This document shows positions 15,945 through 24,957 of a DNA stretch of 64,000 bases, in pieces. The DNA comes from Variovorax paradoxus (GTDB lineage: Bacteria; Pseudomonadota; Gammaproteobacteria; Burkholderiales; Burkholderiaceae_C), in the NCBI RefSeq assembly GCF_018614875.1, contig NZ_JAGGNW010000011.1:124001-188000 (forward strand), given 5' to 3'. A model generated the notes under the pieces. It was not told the origin of the DNA and made no database searches. It saw only the letters and a program-made list of their open reading frames with translations. Both the position numbers and the translations under genes were made by a program. The first letter of the stretch is position 1, and every line of letters starts with the position of its first letter.

Positions 15945-17301
15945 GGATCGTCTCGCCCTTCAATGCGCCCATGTCGCGAGTGTTGACGCGGTGCCGCTTC
16001 CACCCCTCCCACGTGCGGCGCATGTGGGTGACCGAGATGAAGTAGTAGAGAAACTTGAACATGCCGAGCGCCCGCCACATTGGCGTGCCCCGGTAGATGT
16101 CGCCGGCCAGCAGCGACATCAGCGCCTCCTTCACGCGGAACGGATTGCCCGGGTGCATGAACATGTCGCGGATGGTCGGGTTGGTCACGCGGTAGATGAA
16201 CCACGAATACTCGCGCGGGCCCTTGCGCATCATGGCCTCGAAAGCCTCGCGCGCGGGCGCCAGCTCGGCCGGCCGGTCGAGCGCGGTGGCCACCAGCTCG
16301 GCGCCGTCGAAGGCGCTGTGCATCGCAAGGTACACGCCCGAAGAGAACATCGGGTCGATGAAGGTGAAGGCGTCGCCCAGCAGCAGGTAGCGCTCGCCCG
16401 TCGAATGGGTGCTCGAGTACGAGAAATTGCCGGTGGCGTGCACCGCGTCGTCGACCAGCGTGGCGTTCTTGAGGCGGTCCACCAGCACCGGGCACAGCGC
16501 GATCGTGTCGAAGAAAAAGTCCTTCAGCGGCTTGTCGCGCGTCTTCAGGTAGTACGGCCAGCAGACCGCGCCCACGCTGGTGGTTCCGTCGGCCAGCGGA
16601 ATGAACCAGAACCAGCCGTGCGGGAACCAGCAGATGCTGATGTTGCCTTCCTTCTTGCCTTCGAGCCGTTCAGCGTTGGTGAAGTGGCCGAAGACGGCCG
16701 TGCTGTTGTGGTCGGGGTTCTTCTGCTTGCAGCGGAATTTGTTGGCGAGCAGCGTGTCGCGCCCGGTGGCGTCGACCACGAAGCGGGCGCGCCAGCTGCG
16801 CCGGGTGCCGTCGTCCATTTCAGCCTGCACCGTGGCGCCATCGGCGTCGAAGGCCACGTCGCGCACCTTGCAGCCTTCGATCGCCTGCGCGCCGCGCGCG
16901 GCAGCGTTGCGGAACAGAAGTTCGTCGAGGTCGGACCGGCGCACCTGCCAAGCGGAGTCGAGCGACTTGTCCCAGCCCTCGGCAAAGTCCACGTAGCTGC
17001 GGTGCTCATGCTCCGGTGAGACGAATTCGATGCCGAACTTGGGCATGCCGATCTTCTCGACCTGGTCGCGCACGCCGAGCTTGTCGAACAGCTCGACGTT
17101 CGCCGGCAGCAGCGATTCGCCGATGTGAAAGCGCGGGTGGTGCGCCTTTTCGAGCAGCACCACCTTGCGGCCCTGCTGGGCCAGCAGCGCCGAGATCGTG
17201 GAACCCGCGGGGCCGCCGCCGATCACCAGGACGTCGCAGGACGCGTCGGCCGCCGGGGGCATGGAAGAAGCGGAGGAAAAAGTGGCTTGAGGCAAGGACA
17301 T
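15931..17301 (-). CDS. FAD-dependent oxidoreductase of the flavin halogenase/geranylgeranyl reductase type
   Basis: The protein (456 residues from the ATG at 17301; a further ATG at 17262 is possible) has an FAD dinucleotide motif VIGGGPAGSTISALLAQ, then RFHIGESLLP, which is the signature of phenolic/pyrrole flavin halogenases such as CmlS, then GWFWFIPL, which fits the WxWxIP halogenase motif, and the second FAD motif LLLGDAFTFIDPMFSSG. Related proteins include alkylhalidases and monooxygenases. No biosynthetic gene cluster and no carrier protein surround it. Halogenation is possible but not shown; a housekeeping FAD oxidoreductase is the alternative. It overlaps the racemase-like gene by 14 bp at the 3' end. 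Confidence 0.75.
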   Translation of the reverse strand: MSLPQATFSSASSMPPAADASCDVLVIGGGPAGSTISALLAQQGRKVVLLEKAHHPRFHIGESLLPANVELFDKLGVRDQVEKIGMPKFGIEFVSPEHEHRSYVDFAEGWDKSLDSAWQVRRSDLDELLFRNAAARGAQAIEGCKVRDVAFDADGATVQAEMDDGTRRSWRARFVVDATGRDTLLANKFRCKQKNPDHNSTAVFGHFTNAERLEGKKEGNISICWFPHGWFWFIPLADGTTSVGAVCWPYYLKTRDKPLKDFFFDTIALCPVLVDRLKNATLVDDAVHATGNFSYSSTHSTGERYLLLGDAFTFIDPMFSSGVYLAMHSAFDGAELVATALDRPAELAPAREAFEAMMRKGPREYSWFIYRVTNPTIRDMFMHPGNPFRVKEALMSLLAGDIYRGTPMWRALGMFKFLYYFISVTHMRRTWEGWKRHRVNTRDMGALKGETILKSE

Positions 17302-17374
17302 GCGGAGGCAAGCTACATTGTTGACGACGGCCAAGCATAGCGCGGCCAACGCCACCCACCCTCCGGTGCCACAC

Positions 17375-18289
17375 CTACGGCGCGCTGGCCTTTGGCGCGT
17401 TCTGCAGGCTGGCCTGCGTCACGCTCGCGCCCGCGGGCACGTCGTCGGTGATCCACACGTTGCCGCCGATCACGGCCCCCTTGCCCAGCGTCACGCGCCC
17501 CAGGATGGTGGCGCCGGCATAGATCACCACGTCGTCCTCCACCACCGGATGCCGTGGCAGGCCCTTCTGCAGGTTGCCCTCGGCATCGGTCGGAAAGCGC
17601 TTGGCGCCGAGTGTCACGGCCTGGTACAGGCGCACGCGCTTGCCGATGACCGCCGTCTCGCCGATCACCACGCCCGTGCCGTGGTCCATGAAAAAGCCCG
17701 CGTCGATCTGCGCGCCGGGGTGGATGTCGATGCCGGTCTGCGCATGCGCCAGCTCGGCCACGATGCGTGCCAGCAGCGGCAATCCGAGCTTGTAGAGCTC
17801 GTGCGCCATCCGGTGGTGGATCATTGCGAGCACGCCCGGATAGCACAGCAGCACCTCGTCGACGCTGCGCGCGGCGGGGTCGCCCTGGTAGGCCGCGAGC
17901 ACGTCGGTGTCGAGCAGGCGGCGCAGCTGCGGCAGCGCGCCCGCGAACTGGCGGATGGCCTCGGTGGCGATGCCGTCGACTTCGCTCGCGGGGCGCGGCT
18001 CGTGGCGGGCGTTGTAGTTGAGCTCCAGCCGCGCCTGCACCAGCAGCGCCTGCAAGGCGGTGTTCAGCGTGTGGCCGACGTAGAAATCCTCGCTCTCGTG
18101 GCGCAGTTCCGGCGGCCCGAGCCGCATCGGAAAGAGCGCGCCCTTGAGCGACTCCACGATTTGCGCCAGCGCATCACGCGACGGAAACTCGCGCGCGCCG
18201 GGCTCGCGCGAACGGCGCTGCGAGTCGCGCCACTCGTCGCGCGCCTCGTGCAGCGCGCGCACGATGCCGCTCACATCGAAATTGACCAT
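17375..18289 (-). CDS. cysE: Serine O-acetyltransferase
   Basis: It makes O-acetylserine, the carbon acceptor of sulfide in cysteine synthesis. The 304-residue product has an N-terminal helical domain and a C-terminal left-handed beta-helix with hexapeptide repeats. Motifs include DIHPGAQIDAGFFMDHGTGVVIGETAVIG (catalytic His in MDHGTG), KRFPTDAEGN and GGNVWITDDVPAGASV. The ATG at 18289 has GGAGAG upstream; the open frame runs on to 18415 but lacks a site. It resembles the longer serine acetyltransferase form of proteobacteria (EpsC/SrpH type), so it may not be the main cysE. It lies just downstream of the ssu operon terminator, in keeping with the sulfur theme. Confidence 0.9.
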   Translation of the reverse strand: MVNFDVSGIVRALHEARDEWRDSQRRSREPGAREFPSRDALAQIVESLKGALFPMRLGPPELRHESEDFYVGHTLNTALQALLVQARLELNYNARHEPRPASEVDGIATEAIRQFAGALPQLRRLLDTDVLAAYQGDPAARSVDEVLLCYPGVLAMIHHRMAHELYKLGLPLLARIVAELAHAQTGIDIHPGAQIDAGFFMDHGTGVVIGETAVIGKRVRLYQAVTLGAKRFPTDAEGNLQKGLPRHPVVEDDVVIYAGATILGRVTLGKGAVIGGNVWITDDVPAGASVTQASLQNAPKASAP

Positions 18290-18375
18290 GGCTTTCTCTC
18301 CGGGCGTTCTGTATATCGCACTGTAGGAGCCAGCGGTCAATGTGCCAAGAACTGAAAACCCGGCTCCTGCAACCG

Positions 18376-18406
18376 AAAAAAACCCGGCGCCAACGGGGCG
18401 CCGGGT
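18376..18406 (-). terminator. Terminator of the ssu-mop operon
   Basis: ACCCGGCGCC and GGCGCCGGGT form a 10-bp stem with a short AACGG loop, and on the minus strand the stem is followed by seven U residues. It stands 22 bp past the mop stop codon and ends the leftward ssu transcript before cysE. Confidence 0.85.
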
Positions 18407-18428
18407 CGTTCGCAAGCCCGAGGGTCCG

Positions 18429-18644
18429 TCAGAGCTTCGCGATCGAAACCTCCGTCGACTTCACGAGCGCGACCACGTCGGAGCCCACCTTGAGCTGCAA
18501 TTCATCGACCGAGCGCGTGGTGATGACCGAGGTGACGATGCCCCAGGCGGTTTCGACGTCGACTTCGGAGACGACGTCGCCGCGGATGATCTCGCGGACC
18601 TTGCCCTTGAACTGGTTGCGGACGTTGATGGCTTGAATGGACAT
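18429..18644 (-). CDS. Molybdopterin/molybdate-binding Mop (TOBE) domain protein
   Basis: The 71-residue protein is a single TOBE/Mop domain (molbindin): SIQAINVRNQFKGKVREI...VETAWGIVTSVITTRSVDEL...GSDVVALVKSTEVSIAKL. Molbindins store or buffer molybdate and can bind sulfate-like oxyanions. The gene is last in the leftward ssu run, 69 bp after ssuB, and is followed by the operon terminator. Being next to a sulfonate transporter rather than modABC is unusual but known in beta-proteobacteria. The domain call is secure; its ligand here is inferred. Confidence 0.9.
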   Translation of the reverse strand: MSIQAINVRNQFKGKVREIIRGDVVSEVDVETAWGIVTSVITTRSVDELQLKVGSDVVALVKSTEVSIAKL

Positions 18645-18713
18645 GGTGTTTCTTTCTTTCAGGTGGAAGGAGGGGTTCGGGGAAGCGGAATGAAGTCTTG
18701 TCGATGGGTGCGT

Positions 18714-19544
18714 TCAGATCGCCCAGCGCAGCGTGTGCGCGGAAGGCTGCAGCCAGCTCGCGTCCGCGCCGGCGGGTTCGGCCTCTGCGGCCTTCTGCAG
18801 TACGCGGTCGAGGATGCGTTTCTCGATGGCCGCGAAGGCCGGGTCGCCCTGCGAGCGCGGGCGGGCCAGCGCGATGTGCTCGTCGAGCGCGATGCGGCCG
18901 TCCTCGATCAGGATCACGCGGTCCGCGAGCGCCACGGCCTCCTGCACGTCATGCGTCACCAGCAGAGCGGTGAAGCGGTGGCGCTGCCAGAGGTTTTCGA
19001 TGAGGCGGTGCATCTCGATGCGCGTGAGCGCGTCGAGCGCGCCCAGCGGCTCGTCGAGCAGCAGCAGGCGCGGGTGATGCACCAGCGCCCGTGCGAGCGA
19101 CACCCGCTGGCGCTGCCCGCCCGACAGGCGCGCCGGCCATTCGTTCTCGCGGTCGGCCAGGCCGACGTGCGCGAGCACCTCCTTGCCGCGCGCCTTGGCG
19201 TCGCCGGGCAGGCCCAGCGTCACGTTGTCGAGCACGCGGCGCCAGGGCAAGAGGCGCGCCTCCTGGAACATGATCCGGGTGTCGTCGTGCAGGCCGTCGA
19301 TGGCCTTGCCGTCCGTGAAGAGCCCGCCGGACGTGGCCTCCTCGAGCCCGGCAATGAGCCGCAGCAGCGTGCTCTTGCCGCAGCCGCTGCGCCCGACGAT
19401 GGCGATGAACTGGCCCGGCTCGATGGCCAGCCGGGTGTTGCGCAGCACCTCGCGCGCGCCGTAGCGCTTGTGCAGGCCGCGCGCTTCGAGGCGCACGCCG
19501 CCCGCAATGACTGGAGATTGGGTGTCTTTCAGAACAGTGCTCAT
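18714..19544 (-). CDS. ssuB: Aliphatic sulfonate ABC transporter, ATP-binding protein
   Basis: SsuB energises uptake of alkanesulfonates through SsuC. The 276-residue sequence has Walker A GRSGCGKS (residues 51-58), the Q-loop [10 protein letters not shown], the signature [15 protein letters not shown], Walker [13 protein letters not shown] and the H-loop THDVQEAV. The start chosen is the ATG at 19544, which overlaps the stop of a 24-codon upstream frame (ATGA), so translation may be coupled. An upstream in-frame extension exists but shows no ABC homology. It lies between ssuC and mop on the minus strand. Confidence 0.95.
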   Translation of the reverse strand: MSTVLKDTQSPVIAGGVRLEARGLHKRYGAREVLRNTRLAIEPGQFIAIVGRSGCGKSTLLRLIAGLEEATSGGLFTDGKAIDGLHDDTRIMFQEARLLPWRRVLDNVTLGLPGDAKARGKEVLAHVGLADRENEWPARLSGGQRQRVSLARALVHHPRLLLLDEPLGALDALTRIEMHRLIENLWQRHRFTALLVTHDVQEAVALADRVILIEDGRIALDEHIALARPRSQGDPAFAAIEKRILDRVLQKAAEAEPAGADASWLQPSAHTLRWAI

Positions 19545-19615
19545 GATGATTTCAGGCCCGGTTGGATAAGCGCCACGTCGGGCGTGCTGGATTTCTGGAC
19601 GAATGAATGCGTCAT
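19541..19615 (-). CDS. 24-codon open frame coupled to ssuB
   Basis: The frame starts at the ATG at 19615, 11 bp past the ssuC stop, and encodes [20 protein letters not shown] plus LKSS. Its TGA overlaps the ssuB ATG by three bases. AAGGGC stands a few bases upstream. It carries no Cys and no extra Met, so a cysteine-sensing attenuator peptide is not supported. It may only relay ribosomes from ssuC to ssuB. Expression is not proven. Confidence 0.4.
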   Translation of the reverse strand: MTHSFVQKSSTPDVALIQPGLKSS

Positions 19616-19626
19616 ATGCCCGCCCT

Positions 19627-20475
19627 TCACTTCTGCTTCTTCTGGTAGCCGGGATGCCAGCGCAGCCACCATTGCTCCAGCCCGCGCGCGAACAGGTCGG
19701 CCAGCTTGCCGAGCAGCGCATACAGCAGGATGCCCACCAGCACGATGTCGGTCTGCAGAAACTCGCGGGCGTTCATCGTGAGGTAGCCGATGCCGGCCTG
19801 CGCCGAGATGGTCTCGGCCACGATCAGGATCACCCACATCAGCCCCAGCGAAAAGCGCAGGCCCACGAGGATCGACGACAGCGCGCCGGGCAGGATCACC
19901 TCGCGGTACAGCTGCCAGCGCGAGAGGCCGTAGGTGCGTCCCATCTCGATCAGCTGCGGATCGACATTGCGGATGCCGTGAAAGGTGTTCAGGTAGATCG
20001 GAAAGAACACCGACACCGAGATCAAGAACAGCTTGGCCGATTCGTCGATGCCGAACCACAAAATCACGAGCGGAATCAACGCCAGTGCGGGAATGTTGCG
20101 CACCATCTGGATGGTCGAGTCGAGCAGCGTCTCGAAGAACTTCACCGAGCCTGTCAGCAAGCCCAGAACCAGCCCCGTTCCACCGCCGATCGCAAGGCCC
20201 GCGAGCGCGCGGCCCGCGCTCACCTTGACATGGGTCCAGAGCTCGCCCGACACCGCAAGCGCCCAGGCGGCCTTGACCACGTCCACCGGTGCCGGCAGCA
20301 CCCGCGTGGAGAGCCAGCCCAGCGATGAAGCGATCTGCCAGAAGACGATCAGTCCCACCGGCACCAGCCACGGCACCAGCCGCCCCGCCACGTTGGCGCC
20401 AAAGGCCTTGAGCGCGCCGCCGGCGTTTTCTTCCGAACGCGCGACCGCCGGCAGTTCCTGCACTTGTTCCGTCAT
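19627..20475 (-). CDS. ssuC: Aliphatic sulfonate ABC transporter permease
   Basis: The 282-residue membrane subunit carries about six helices and the EAA loop ([27 protein letters not shown]) characteristic of the SsuC/TauC/NrtB group. Residues 1-30 are polar. A highly conserved block [22 protein letters not shown] follows the third helix. It stands between ssuD and ssuB, with a 9-bp gap to ssuD. Identification rests on motif and gene order and is firm. Confidence 0.95.
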   Translation of the reverse strand: MTEQVQELPAVARSEENAGGALKAFGANVAGRLVPWLVPVGLIVFWQIASSLGWLSTRVLPAPVDVVKAAWALAVSGELWTHVKVSAGRALAGLAIGGGTGLVLGLLTGSVKFFETLLDSTIQMVRNIPALALIPLVILWFGIDESAKLFLISVSVFFPIYLNTFHGIRNVDPQLIEMGRTYGLSRWQLYREVILPGALSSILVGLRFSLGLMWVILIVAETISAQAGIGYLTMNAREFLQTDIVLVGILLYALLGKLADLFARGLEQWWLRWHPGYQKKQK

Positions 20476-20484
20476 GGGAGTTCC

Positions 20485-21654
20485 TTAGCTTTGGGAAGCG
20501 AGGCGCGAAGGCGCATCGAGATTGGCGACCACTTCGCCGAACGGCCCGCTCAGCGAACCACCGGCCAGCCGCGTCTGCGCCTTGCGCGACAGCAGCGGGA
20601 ACACCAGCTCGGCGAAGCGGTAAGCCTCTTCGAGATGCGGGTAGCCCGAGAGAATGAATTTGTCGAGGCCGAGCGCCGCGTACTCCTCGATGCGCGCCGC
20701 CACGGTCTTCGGGTCGCCCACCAGTGCGGTGCCCGCGCCACCGCGCACCAGGCCCACGCCGGCCCAGAGGTTGGGCGAAATTTCCAGCTCAGCGCGCGAT
20801 CGGTTCGCACCTGATGCATGCAGCGCGGCCATGCGGCGCTGGCCTTCGGAGTCCATGCGTGCGAAGGCGGCCTGCGCGCGAATGACGGTCTCGTCGTCCA
20901 CGCGGCTGATCAGCTCTTCGGCGGCCTTCCACGCGGCGTCTTCGGTCTCGCGCACGATCACGTGCAGGCGGATGCCGAACTCGACCTTGCGGCCCTTGCG
21001 CGCGGCGCGGTTGCGCACGTCGGCGATCTTCCTGGCCACCTCGGCGGGCGGTTCGCCCCAGGTGAGATAGGCATCGACCTGCTCGGCCGCGAGCTCGTGC
21101 GCGGCGGCCGACGAGCCGCCGAACCACACTGGCGGATAGGGGTGCTGCACCGGCGGATAGAGCAGCTTCGCGCCCTTCACGCTCAGGTGCCTGCCCTCGT
21201 AGTCGAAGCCCTGCCCGCCATGGCTGCGCGCAAGAATCTCGCGCCAGATGCGGATGAACTCGGCCGATTGCTCGTAGCGCGCCGCATGGTCGAGGTACAC
21301 GCCGTCGCCTTCGAGCTCGGCCTGGTCGCCGCCGGTGACCAGATTCACCAGCAGACGCCCGCCCGAGAGCCGGTCGAAGGTCGCGGCCATGCGCGCGGCC
21401 AGGCTGGGCTGGTGCAGGCCGGGGCGCACCGCCACCAGGAACTTGAGCTTCTTCGTCGCGCCGATCAGGCTGGAGGCGATCACCCATGGGTCTTCGCACG
21501 AGCGGCCGGTGGGAATCAGAACGCCTTCGTAGCCGAGGTTGTCCGCAGCGCCTGCGATCTGCTGCAGGTAGGCCAGGTCGATGGGGCGCGCGCCTTCGCT
21601 CGTGCCCAGATAGCGGCTGTCGCCGTGGGTGGGGAGGAACCAGAATATCTGCAT
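20485..21654 (-). CDS. ssuD: FMNH2-dependent alkanesulfonate monooxygenase
   Basis: SsuD cleaves the C-S bond of alkanesulfonates with O2 and reduced FMN from SsuE, releasing sulfite and an aldehyde. The 389-residue product starts [17 protein letters not shown], the conserved SsuD start, and contains [45 protein letters not shown] and [16 protein letters not shown], all typical of this luciferase-like family. The ATG at 21654 has GGAAAGACGAC upstream, so the longer open frame is rejected. Its partner flavin reductase SsuE is in the same operon. Confidence 0.96.
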   Translation of the reverse strand: MQIFWFLPTHGDSRYLGTSEGARPIDLAYLQQIAGAADNLGYEGVLIPTGRSCEDPWVIASSLIGATKKLKFLVAVRPGLHQPSLAARMAATFDRLSGGRLLVNLVTGGDQAELEGDGVYLDHAARYEQSAEFIRIWREILARSHGGQGFDYEGRHLSVKGAKLLYPPVQHPYPPVWFGGSSAAAHELAAEQVDAYLTWGEPPAEVARKIADVRNRAARKGRKVEFGIRLHVIVRETEDAAWKAAEELISRVDDETVIRAQAAFARMDSEGQRRMAALHASGANRSRAELEISPNLWAGVGLVRGGAGTALVGDPKTVAARIEEYAALGLDKFILSGYPHLEEAYRFAELVFPLLSRKAQTRLAGGSLSGPFGEVVANLDAPSRLASQS

Positions 21655-21831
21655 GTCGTCTTTCCGTCGGTGGGGCCTGGCGTCAGATGGCAAAGAAGAA
21701 GCCGCGCACGCGAGGCAGCGCGCAGCGCGAGCGCGGCGACGCGGCCCGGAAGTGCCGCGGCTCGGGAATGCCCCAGGCGCGCGTGGTTGTGGCAAGCACG
21801 CGGGCGGCACGATGGCGCAAGGCTTCCTGCA

Positions 21832-22791
21832 TCACGCGATGCCCGCCGCGGCGGCCTCGAGCACGCTGATCTTTCGGGGGATCAGCTTCAGGTCGAAAAA
21901 GGTGTCGGCAATCTTCTGCTGCTCCGCGAGGATGGCCTTGGTGATGGGACCGGTGCCGTAGACCGCGCGCGCCACTGTCAGGTCAGCCACCGGCTTCGGC
22001 AGCCCCCACAGGGCGGCGAACTCCGCGGCAAGATCGTTCCTGTGGGCGGTGCCCCAGTCGTCGACCTTGTTGATCTCCTCGATCGCGATGGCCAGCACGT
22101 CGGCGTTCTTGGCTGCATAGCCGAGCGACGAAAAATAGTAGCTGCGGTTGCCGACCACGCCCGTCGCGTCGGCCAGGATGCGGGCCTCGAGCGACTTTTC
22201 GGCGGCGGCAAGGAAAGGGTCCCAGATCACCCATGCATCGACCGAGCCCTTCTCGAAGGCCGCGCGCGCATCGGCCGGCGGCAGGAAGACGAGGTTCAAG
22301 TCGCTGTACTGCAGGCCATGCTTCTCGAACAGCTTGACGATGAAGTAGTGGACGTTCGAGCCCTTGTTGAGCGCGATCTTCTTTCCCTTCAGCTCGGCCA
22401 CGGTCTTGATGGCCGAGCCCTTGGGCACCAGCACCGCTTCCGACTGCGGACGCTGCAGCGTGGCCGCCACATAGGCCAGCGGCGCGCCGGCGGCCTGCGC
22501 GAAGATGGGCGGCGCCTCGCCGACATCGCCGAAGTCGATGGAGCCCACGTTCAGCGCTTCGAGCTGCACCGGGCCGGCGGTGAACTCGGTCCATTTCACC
22601 GACACGCCGAGCGGCGCCAGGCGCTTTTCGAGCGTGCCGCGGCCCTTGAGGATGCTCAAGGCCCCCTTCTGGTGGCCGATGCGGAACTGGCGCGCCGGCA
22701 CCTGGGCCAGCGCGGCGAACGAAGGCAGCACCACCGAGGCGGCTGCGCCCTGCAGCAGGCGGCGGCGCGGAATCGAGATGGAAGAAGTCAT
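21832..22791 (-). CDS. ssuA: Aliphatic sulfonate-binding periplasmic protein
   Basis: The 319-residue protein binds alkanesulfonates for SsuBC. The N-terminus MTSSISIPRRRLLQGAAASV carries RRR before a hydrophobic core, so export by Tat or Sec is possible. The SsuA/NrtA-type fold shows IGHQKGALSILKGRGTLEKRL, GSIDFGDVGEAPPIFAQAAG and KIALNKGSNVHYF. It is separated from ssuD by 177 bp without a gene. An upstream 44-aa membrane protein gene ends 39 bp before the start. Confidence 0.95.
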   Translation of the reverse strand: MTSSISIPRRRLLQGAAASVVLPSFAALAQVPARQFRIGHQKGALSILKGRGTLEKRLAPLGVSVKWTEFTAGPVQLEALNVGSIDFGDVGEAPPIFAQAAGAPLAYVAATLQRPQSEAVLVPKGSAIKTVAELKGKKIALNKGSNVHYFIVKLFEKHGLQYSDLNLVFLPPADARAAFEKGSVDAWVIWDPFLAAAEKSLEARILADATGVVGNRSYYFSSLGYAAKNADVLAIAIEEINKVDDWGTAHRNDLAAEFAALWGLPKPVADLTVARAVYGTGPITKAILAEQQKIADTFFDLKLIPRKISVLEAAAAGIA

Positions 22792-22830
22792 GAGGACGTC
22801 CTTTTTTTTCGTGTGCAGGAGAAACCGGCC

Positions 22831-22965
22831 TCAGGCCGAGATGAAGCCGACCATGAGCGCAATGGCGGTCACCACGATCGTGCTGATGGCGAGGTCCCGC
22901 AGGGCCCGCCAGATGGAGCGCGGCTGGGTGTCGAATGCGGAGTCTTCGGTAGCGACGGGATTCAT
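22831..22965 (-). CDS. 44-residue single-helix membrane protein inside the ssu operon
   Basis: The frame from the ATG at 22965 to the TGA at 22831 encodes a 44-residue peptide: a polar head (MNPVATEDSAFDTQPRSIWR), then a hydrophobic segment from about residue 23 to 43. GAGGAA stands seven bases upstream of the ATG, a good ribosome site. The gene lies between ssuE and ssuA on the same strand. It is too short for normal gene finders. Its topology suits an accessory of the SsuC permease or an anchor for the cargo genes; neither is shown. I do not recognise a family. Confidence 0.65.
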   Translation of the reverse strand: MNPVATEDSAFDTQPRSIWRALRDLAISTIVVTAIALMVGFISA

Positions 22966-23039
22966 GTGGATTCCTCGATTCAAAAAATTCAGGCAAAGCC
23001 ATCCCCGGCTGCAAAAAAGCGCCTGGGTCTGTCTGTTCG

Positions 23040-23136
23040 TGAAACACCGCGGAACCGGCTTCGCCGGGCCGCCGGTGTTGCCCCCTCGAGGGGGGAGTCG
23101 AGCTACACGCAGTGAGCGAGGGACGGGGGTGGTCCC
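23040..23136 (-). repeat. Dispersed two-hairpin intergenic repeat, copy B
   Basis: This is the inverted copy of the element seen at 10911, 45442 and 46482. Its long hairpin AACACC...GGTGTTT spans 23042-23080 and the CCCCC/GGGGG hairpin 23081-23096. An ACACGCAGTGAGCGAGGGACGGGGGTGG flank (in parts) corresponds to the 5' flank of copy C. Read in the direction of ssuE, it begins right after the ssuE stop codon. Confidence 0.85.
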
Positions 23137-23721
23137 CTAAACACTACATCGCACCTTGGAGAACGGCACCGGCTCGAAGCCATACGTGGCGGGCAGCTTC
23201 AGCCCTTCGGTGGCGAGCACTTCGACGGCCTCGTCGAGCCGCTCGGCCAGGTCGGCATGCACCTGGTAGGCGTTCTCGGGCGTCAGCGTGATCTGCGAAT
23301 CGGTCGCGTAGACGCCCGGCAGGATGTGGCGCGCCGAGAGCGCGTGCAGCACCGGCCGCAATGCGTAATCGAGCGCGAGCATGTGATGCGGGCTGCCGCC
23401 GGTGGCCAGTGGTAGCACCGTCTTGCCCTTGAGCGCGTTCTGCGCCAGCAGATCGAGAAAGACCTTCAGCACGCCGCTGTAGGCGGCCTTGTAGACCGGC
23501 GTGGCCACCACGACCACGCGCGCCTCGGCCACCTTGGCGATCGCGCCCGCAATGGCCGGATGGTCCCAGTCAGCCAAGAGCAGCGCCTGCGCCGGCAGCT
23601 CGCGGATCGCAAGCCGCTCGATGTGCGCCTTGCGGCCGGCCAGCCGCTCGCCCACGGCCTCGAGCAAGGCGGTGGAACGCGAGGGTGCAGAGGGGCTGCC
23701 GGCAATCAGGAGAACGGACAC
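23137..23721 (-). CDS. ssuE: NADPH-dependent FMN reductase of the sulfonate system
   Basis: SsuE supplies FMNH2 to SsuD. The 194-residue flavodoxin-like protein has the FMN loop AGSPSAPSRSTALLE (residues 7-21) and the motif TPVYKAAYSGVLKVFLDLL (about 74-92), close to E. coli SsuE (191 residues). It is second in the leftward operon after the sulfate-binding protein and is followed immediately by repeat copy B. Its presence with ssuADCB makes the full sulfonate pathway complete. Identification is firm. Confidence 0.94.
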   Translation of the reverse strand: MSVLLIAGSPSAPSRSTALLEAVGERLAGRKAHIERLAIRELPAQALLLADWDHPAIAGAIAKVAEARVVVVATPVYKAAYSGVLKVFLDLLAQNALKGKTVLPLATGGSPHHMLALDYALRPVLHALSARHILPGVYATDSQITLTPENAYQVHADLAERLDEAVEVLATEGLKLPATYGFEPVPFSKVRCSV

Positions 23722-23783
23722 AGGAAACCTTGGTTCGATGAAAAAGAGCGCAAATGCGTGAGGGCCGCCGCGCAGCCCGGGGG

Positions 23784-24821
23784 CTACTTCTGTCTTGCCG
23801 TGTAGATCTGGTCGAAGGAGCCGCCGTCGGCGAAATGCGCCTTGTCGGCCTTGGCCCAGCCGCCAAAGGCCTGGTCGATGGTCACCAGCGTGAGCTTGGG
23901 GAACTGCTTGTCGTACTTGGCCTTGGCCTTGTCCGAGGTCGGGCGGTAGAAATTGCGGCCCGCGATGTCCTGGCCTTCATCCGAGTACAGGTACTTGAGG
24001 TATTCCTCTGCCACCGCGCGGCTGCCCTTCTTGTCGACCACCTTGTCGACCACCGCCACGGTGGGCTCGGCCAGGATGGAAATCGACGGCACCACGATCT
24101 CGAACTTCTCGGCGCCGAATTCCTTCAGCGCCAGGAAGGCTTCGTTCTCCCAGGCCAGCAGCACGTCGCCCACGCCGCGCTGCACGAAGGTGATGGTCGA
24201 GCCGCGCGCGCCGGTGTCGAGCACGGGCACATTCCTGAACAGGCTGCCGATGTATTCCTTGGCCTTGGCGTCGCTGCCGTACTTGCGCTTGGCAAATTCC
24301 CATGCGGCCAGGTAGTTCCAGCGCGCGCCGCCGGAGGTCTTGGGGTTGGGCGTGATCACCTGCACGCCGGGCTTGACCAGGTCGTCCCAGTCCTTCAGGC
24401 CCTTTGGATTGCCCTTCTTCACCAGGAACACGATGGTCGAGGTGTAGGGCGCCGAGTTCTGCGGCAGGCGCTTCTGCCAGTCGGCCTTGACGAGCCCGCC
24501 GTGCGTGGCGAGCGCGTCGATGTCGCCGCCGAGCGCCAGCGTGGCGACGTCGGCGTCGATGCCGTCGATGATCGAGCGGGCCTGCTTGCCCGAACCGCCA
24601 TGCGACTGCTTGATGGTCACGTCCTGGCCGGTCTTGCCCTTCCAGTATTTGGCGAACGCGCGGTTGTAGTCGGCGTAGAGCTCGCGCGTCGGGTCGTACG
24701 ACACGTTGAGCAGCGTGATGGGGGCCGCGCCCTGCGCCAACGACGGCAATGCCGACAGGGCCATGACACCGGCCACGCCGGCCCCCAGGGAAAGCTTGAT
24801 AAAGTCGCGGCGAAGGCTCAT
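23784..24821 (-). CDS. sbp: Sulfate-binding periplasmic protein, second copy
   Basis: The 345-residue protein is a paralogue of the one at 9318, with the same motifs ([61 protein letters not shown]). The start is set at the ATG at 24821; an in-frame start at 24848 adds nine residues without a signal peptide. Residues 1-31 form a signal peptide ([18 protein letters not shown]), with RRDF suggesting Tat export. It is the first gene of the ssu operon rather than beside a permease, so it presumably delivers to CysTWA. Confidence 0.93.
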   Translation of the reverse strand: MSLRRDFIKLSLGAGVAGVMALSALPSLAQGAAPITLLNVSYDPTRELYADYNRAFAKYWKGKTGQDVTIKQSHGGSGKQARSIIDGIDADVATLALGGDIDALATHGGLVKADWQKRLPQNSAPYTSTIVFLVKKGNPKGLKDWDDLVKPGVQVITPNPKTSGGARWNYLAAWEFAKRKYGSDAKAKEYIGSLFRNVPVLDTGARGSTITFVQRGVGDVLLAWENEAFLALKEFGAEKFEIVVPSISILAEPTVAVVDKVVDKKGSRAVAEEYLKYLYSDEGQDIAGRNFYRPTSDKAKAKYDKQFPKLTLVTIDQAFGGWAKADKAHFADGGSFDQIYTARQK

Positions 24822-24957
24822 GGTGTCTTGCTCAAAAAGGCATATCAATGAAGCTGCGTATTCTCAATACGACATATAGAAACTGGAACGACCGAGTTTT
24901 CAGTTCTAAATAGCTAAATCAACTAAGCAACCGCTTTCCCCACAGAGGCAATCAAAA
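24822..24957. promoter_or_regulatory. Divergent promoter region of the ssu operon and yggX
   Basis: This 136-bp gap is much richer in A/T than its flanks. It contains a perfect inverted repeat CGTATT-CTC-AATACG (24857-24871) and an imperfect GAAACTGGAAC/GTTTTCAGTTC pair between 24878 and 24907. LysR regulators of sulfur starvation (CysB, SsuR) would be expected to bind here; which motif they use cannot be read from one site. Confidence 0.5.

Noticed and set aside
18645..18713. Separate promoter for mop
   Set aside because: The 69-bp gap shows no convincing -35/-10 pair on the minus strand, so mop is treated as part of the ssu operon.
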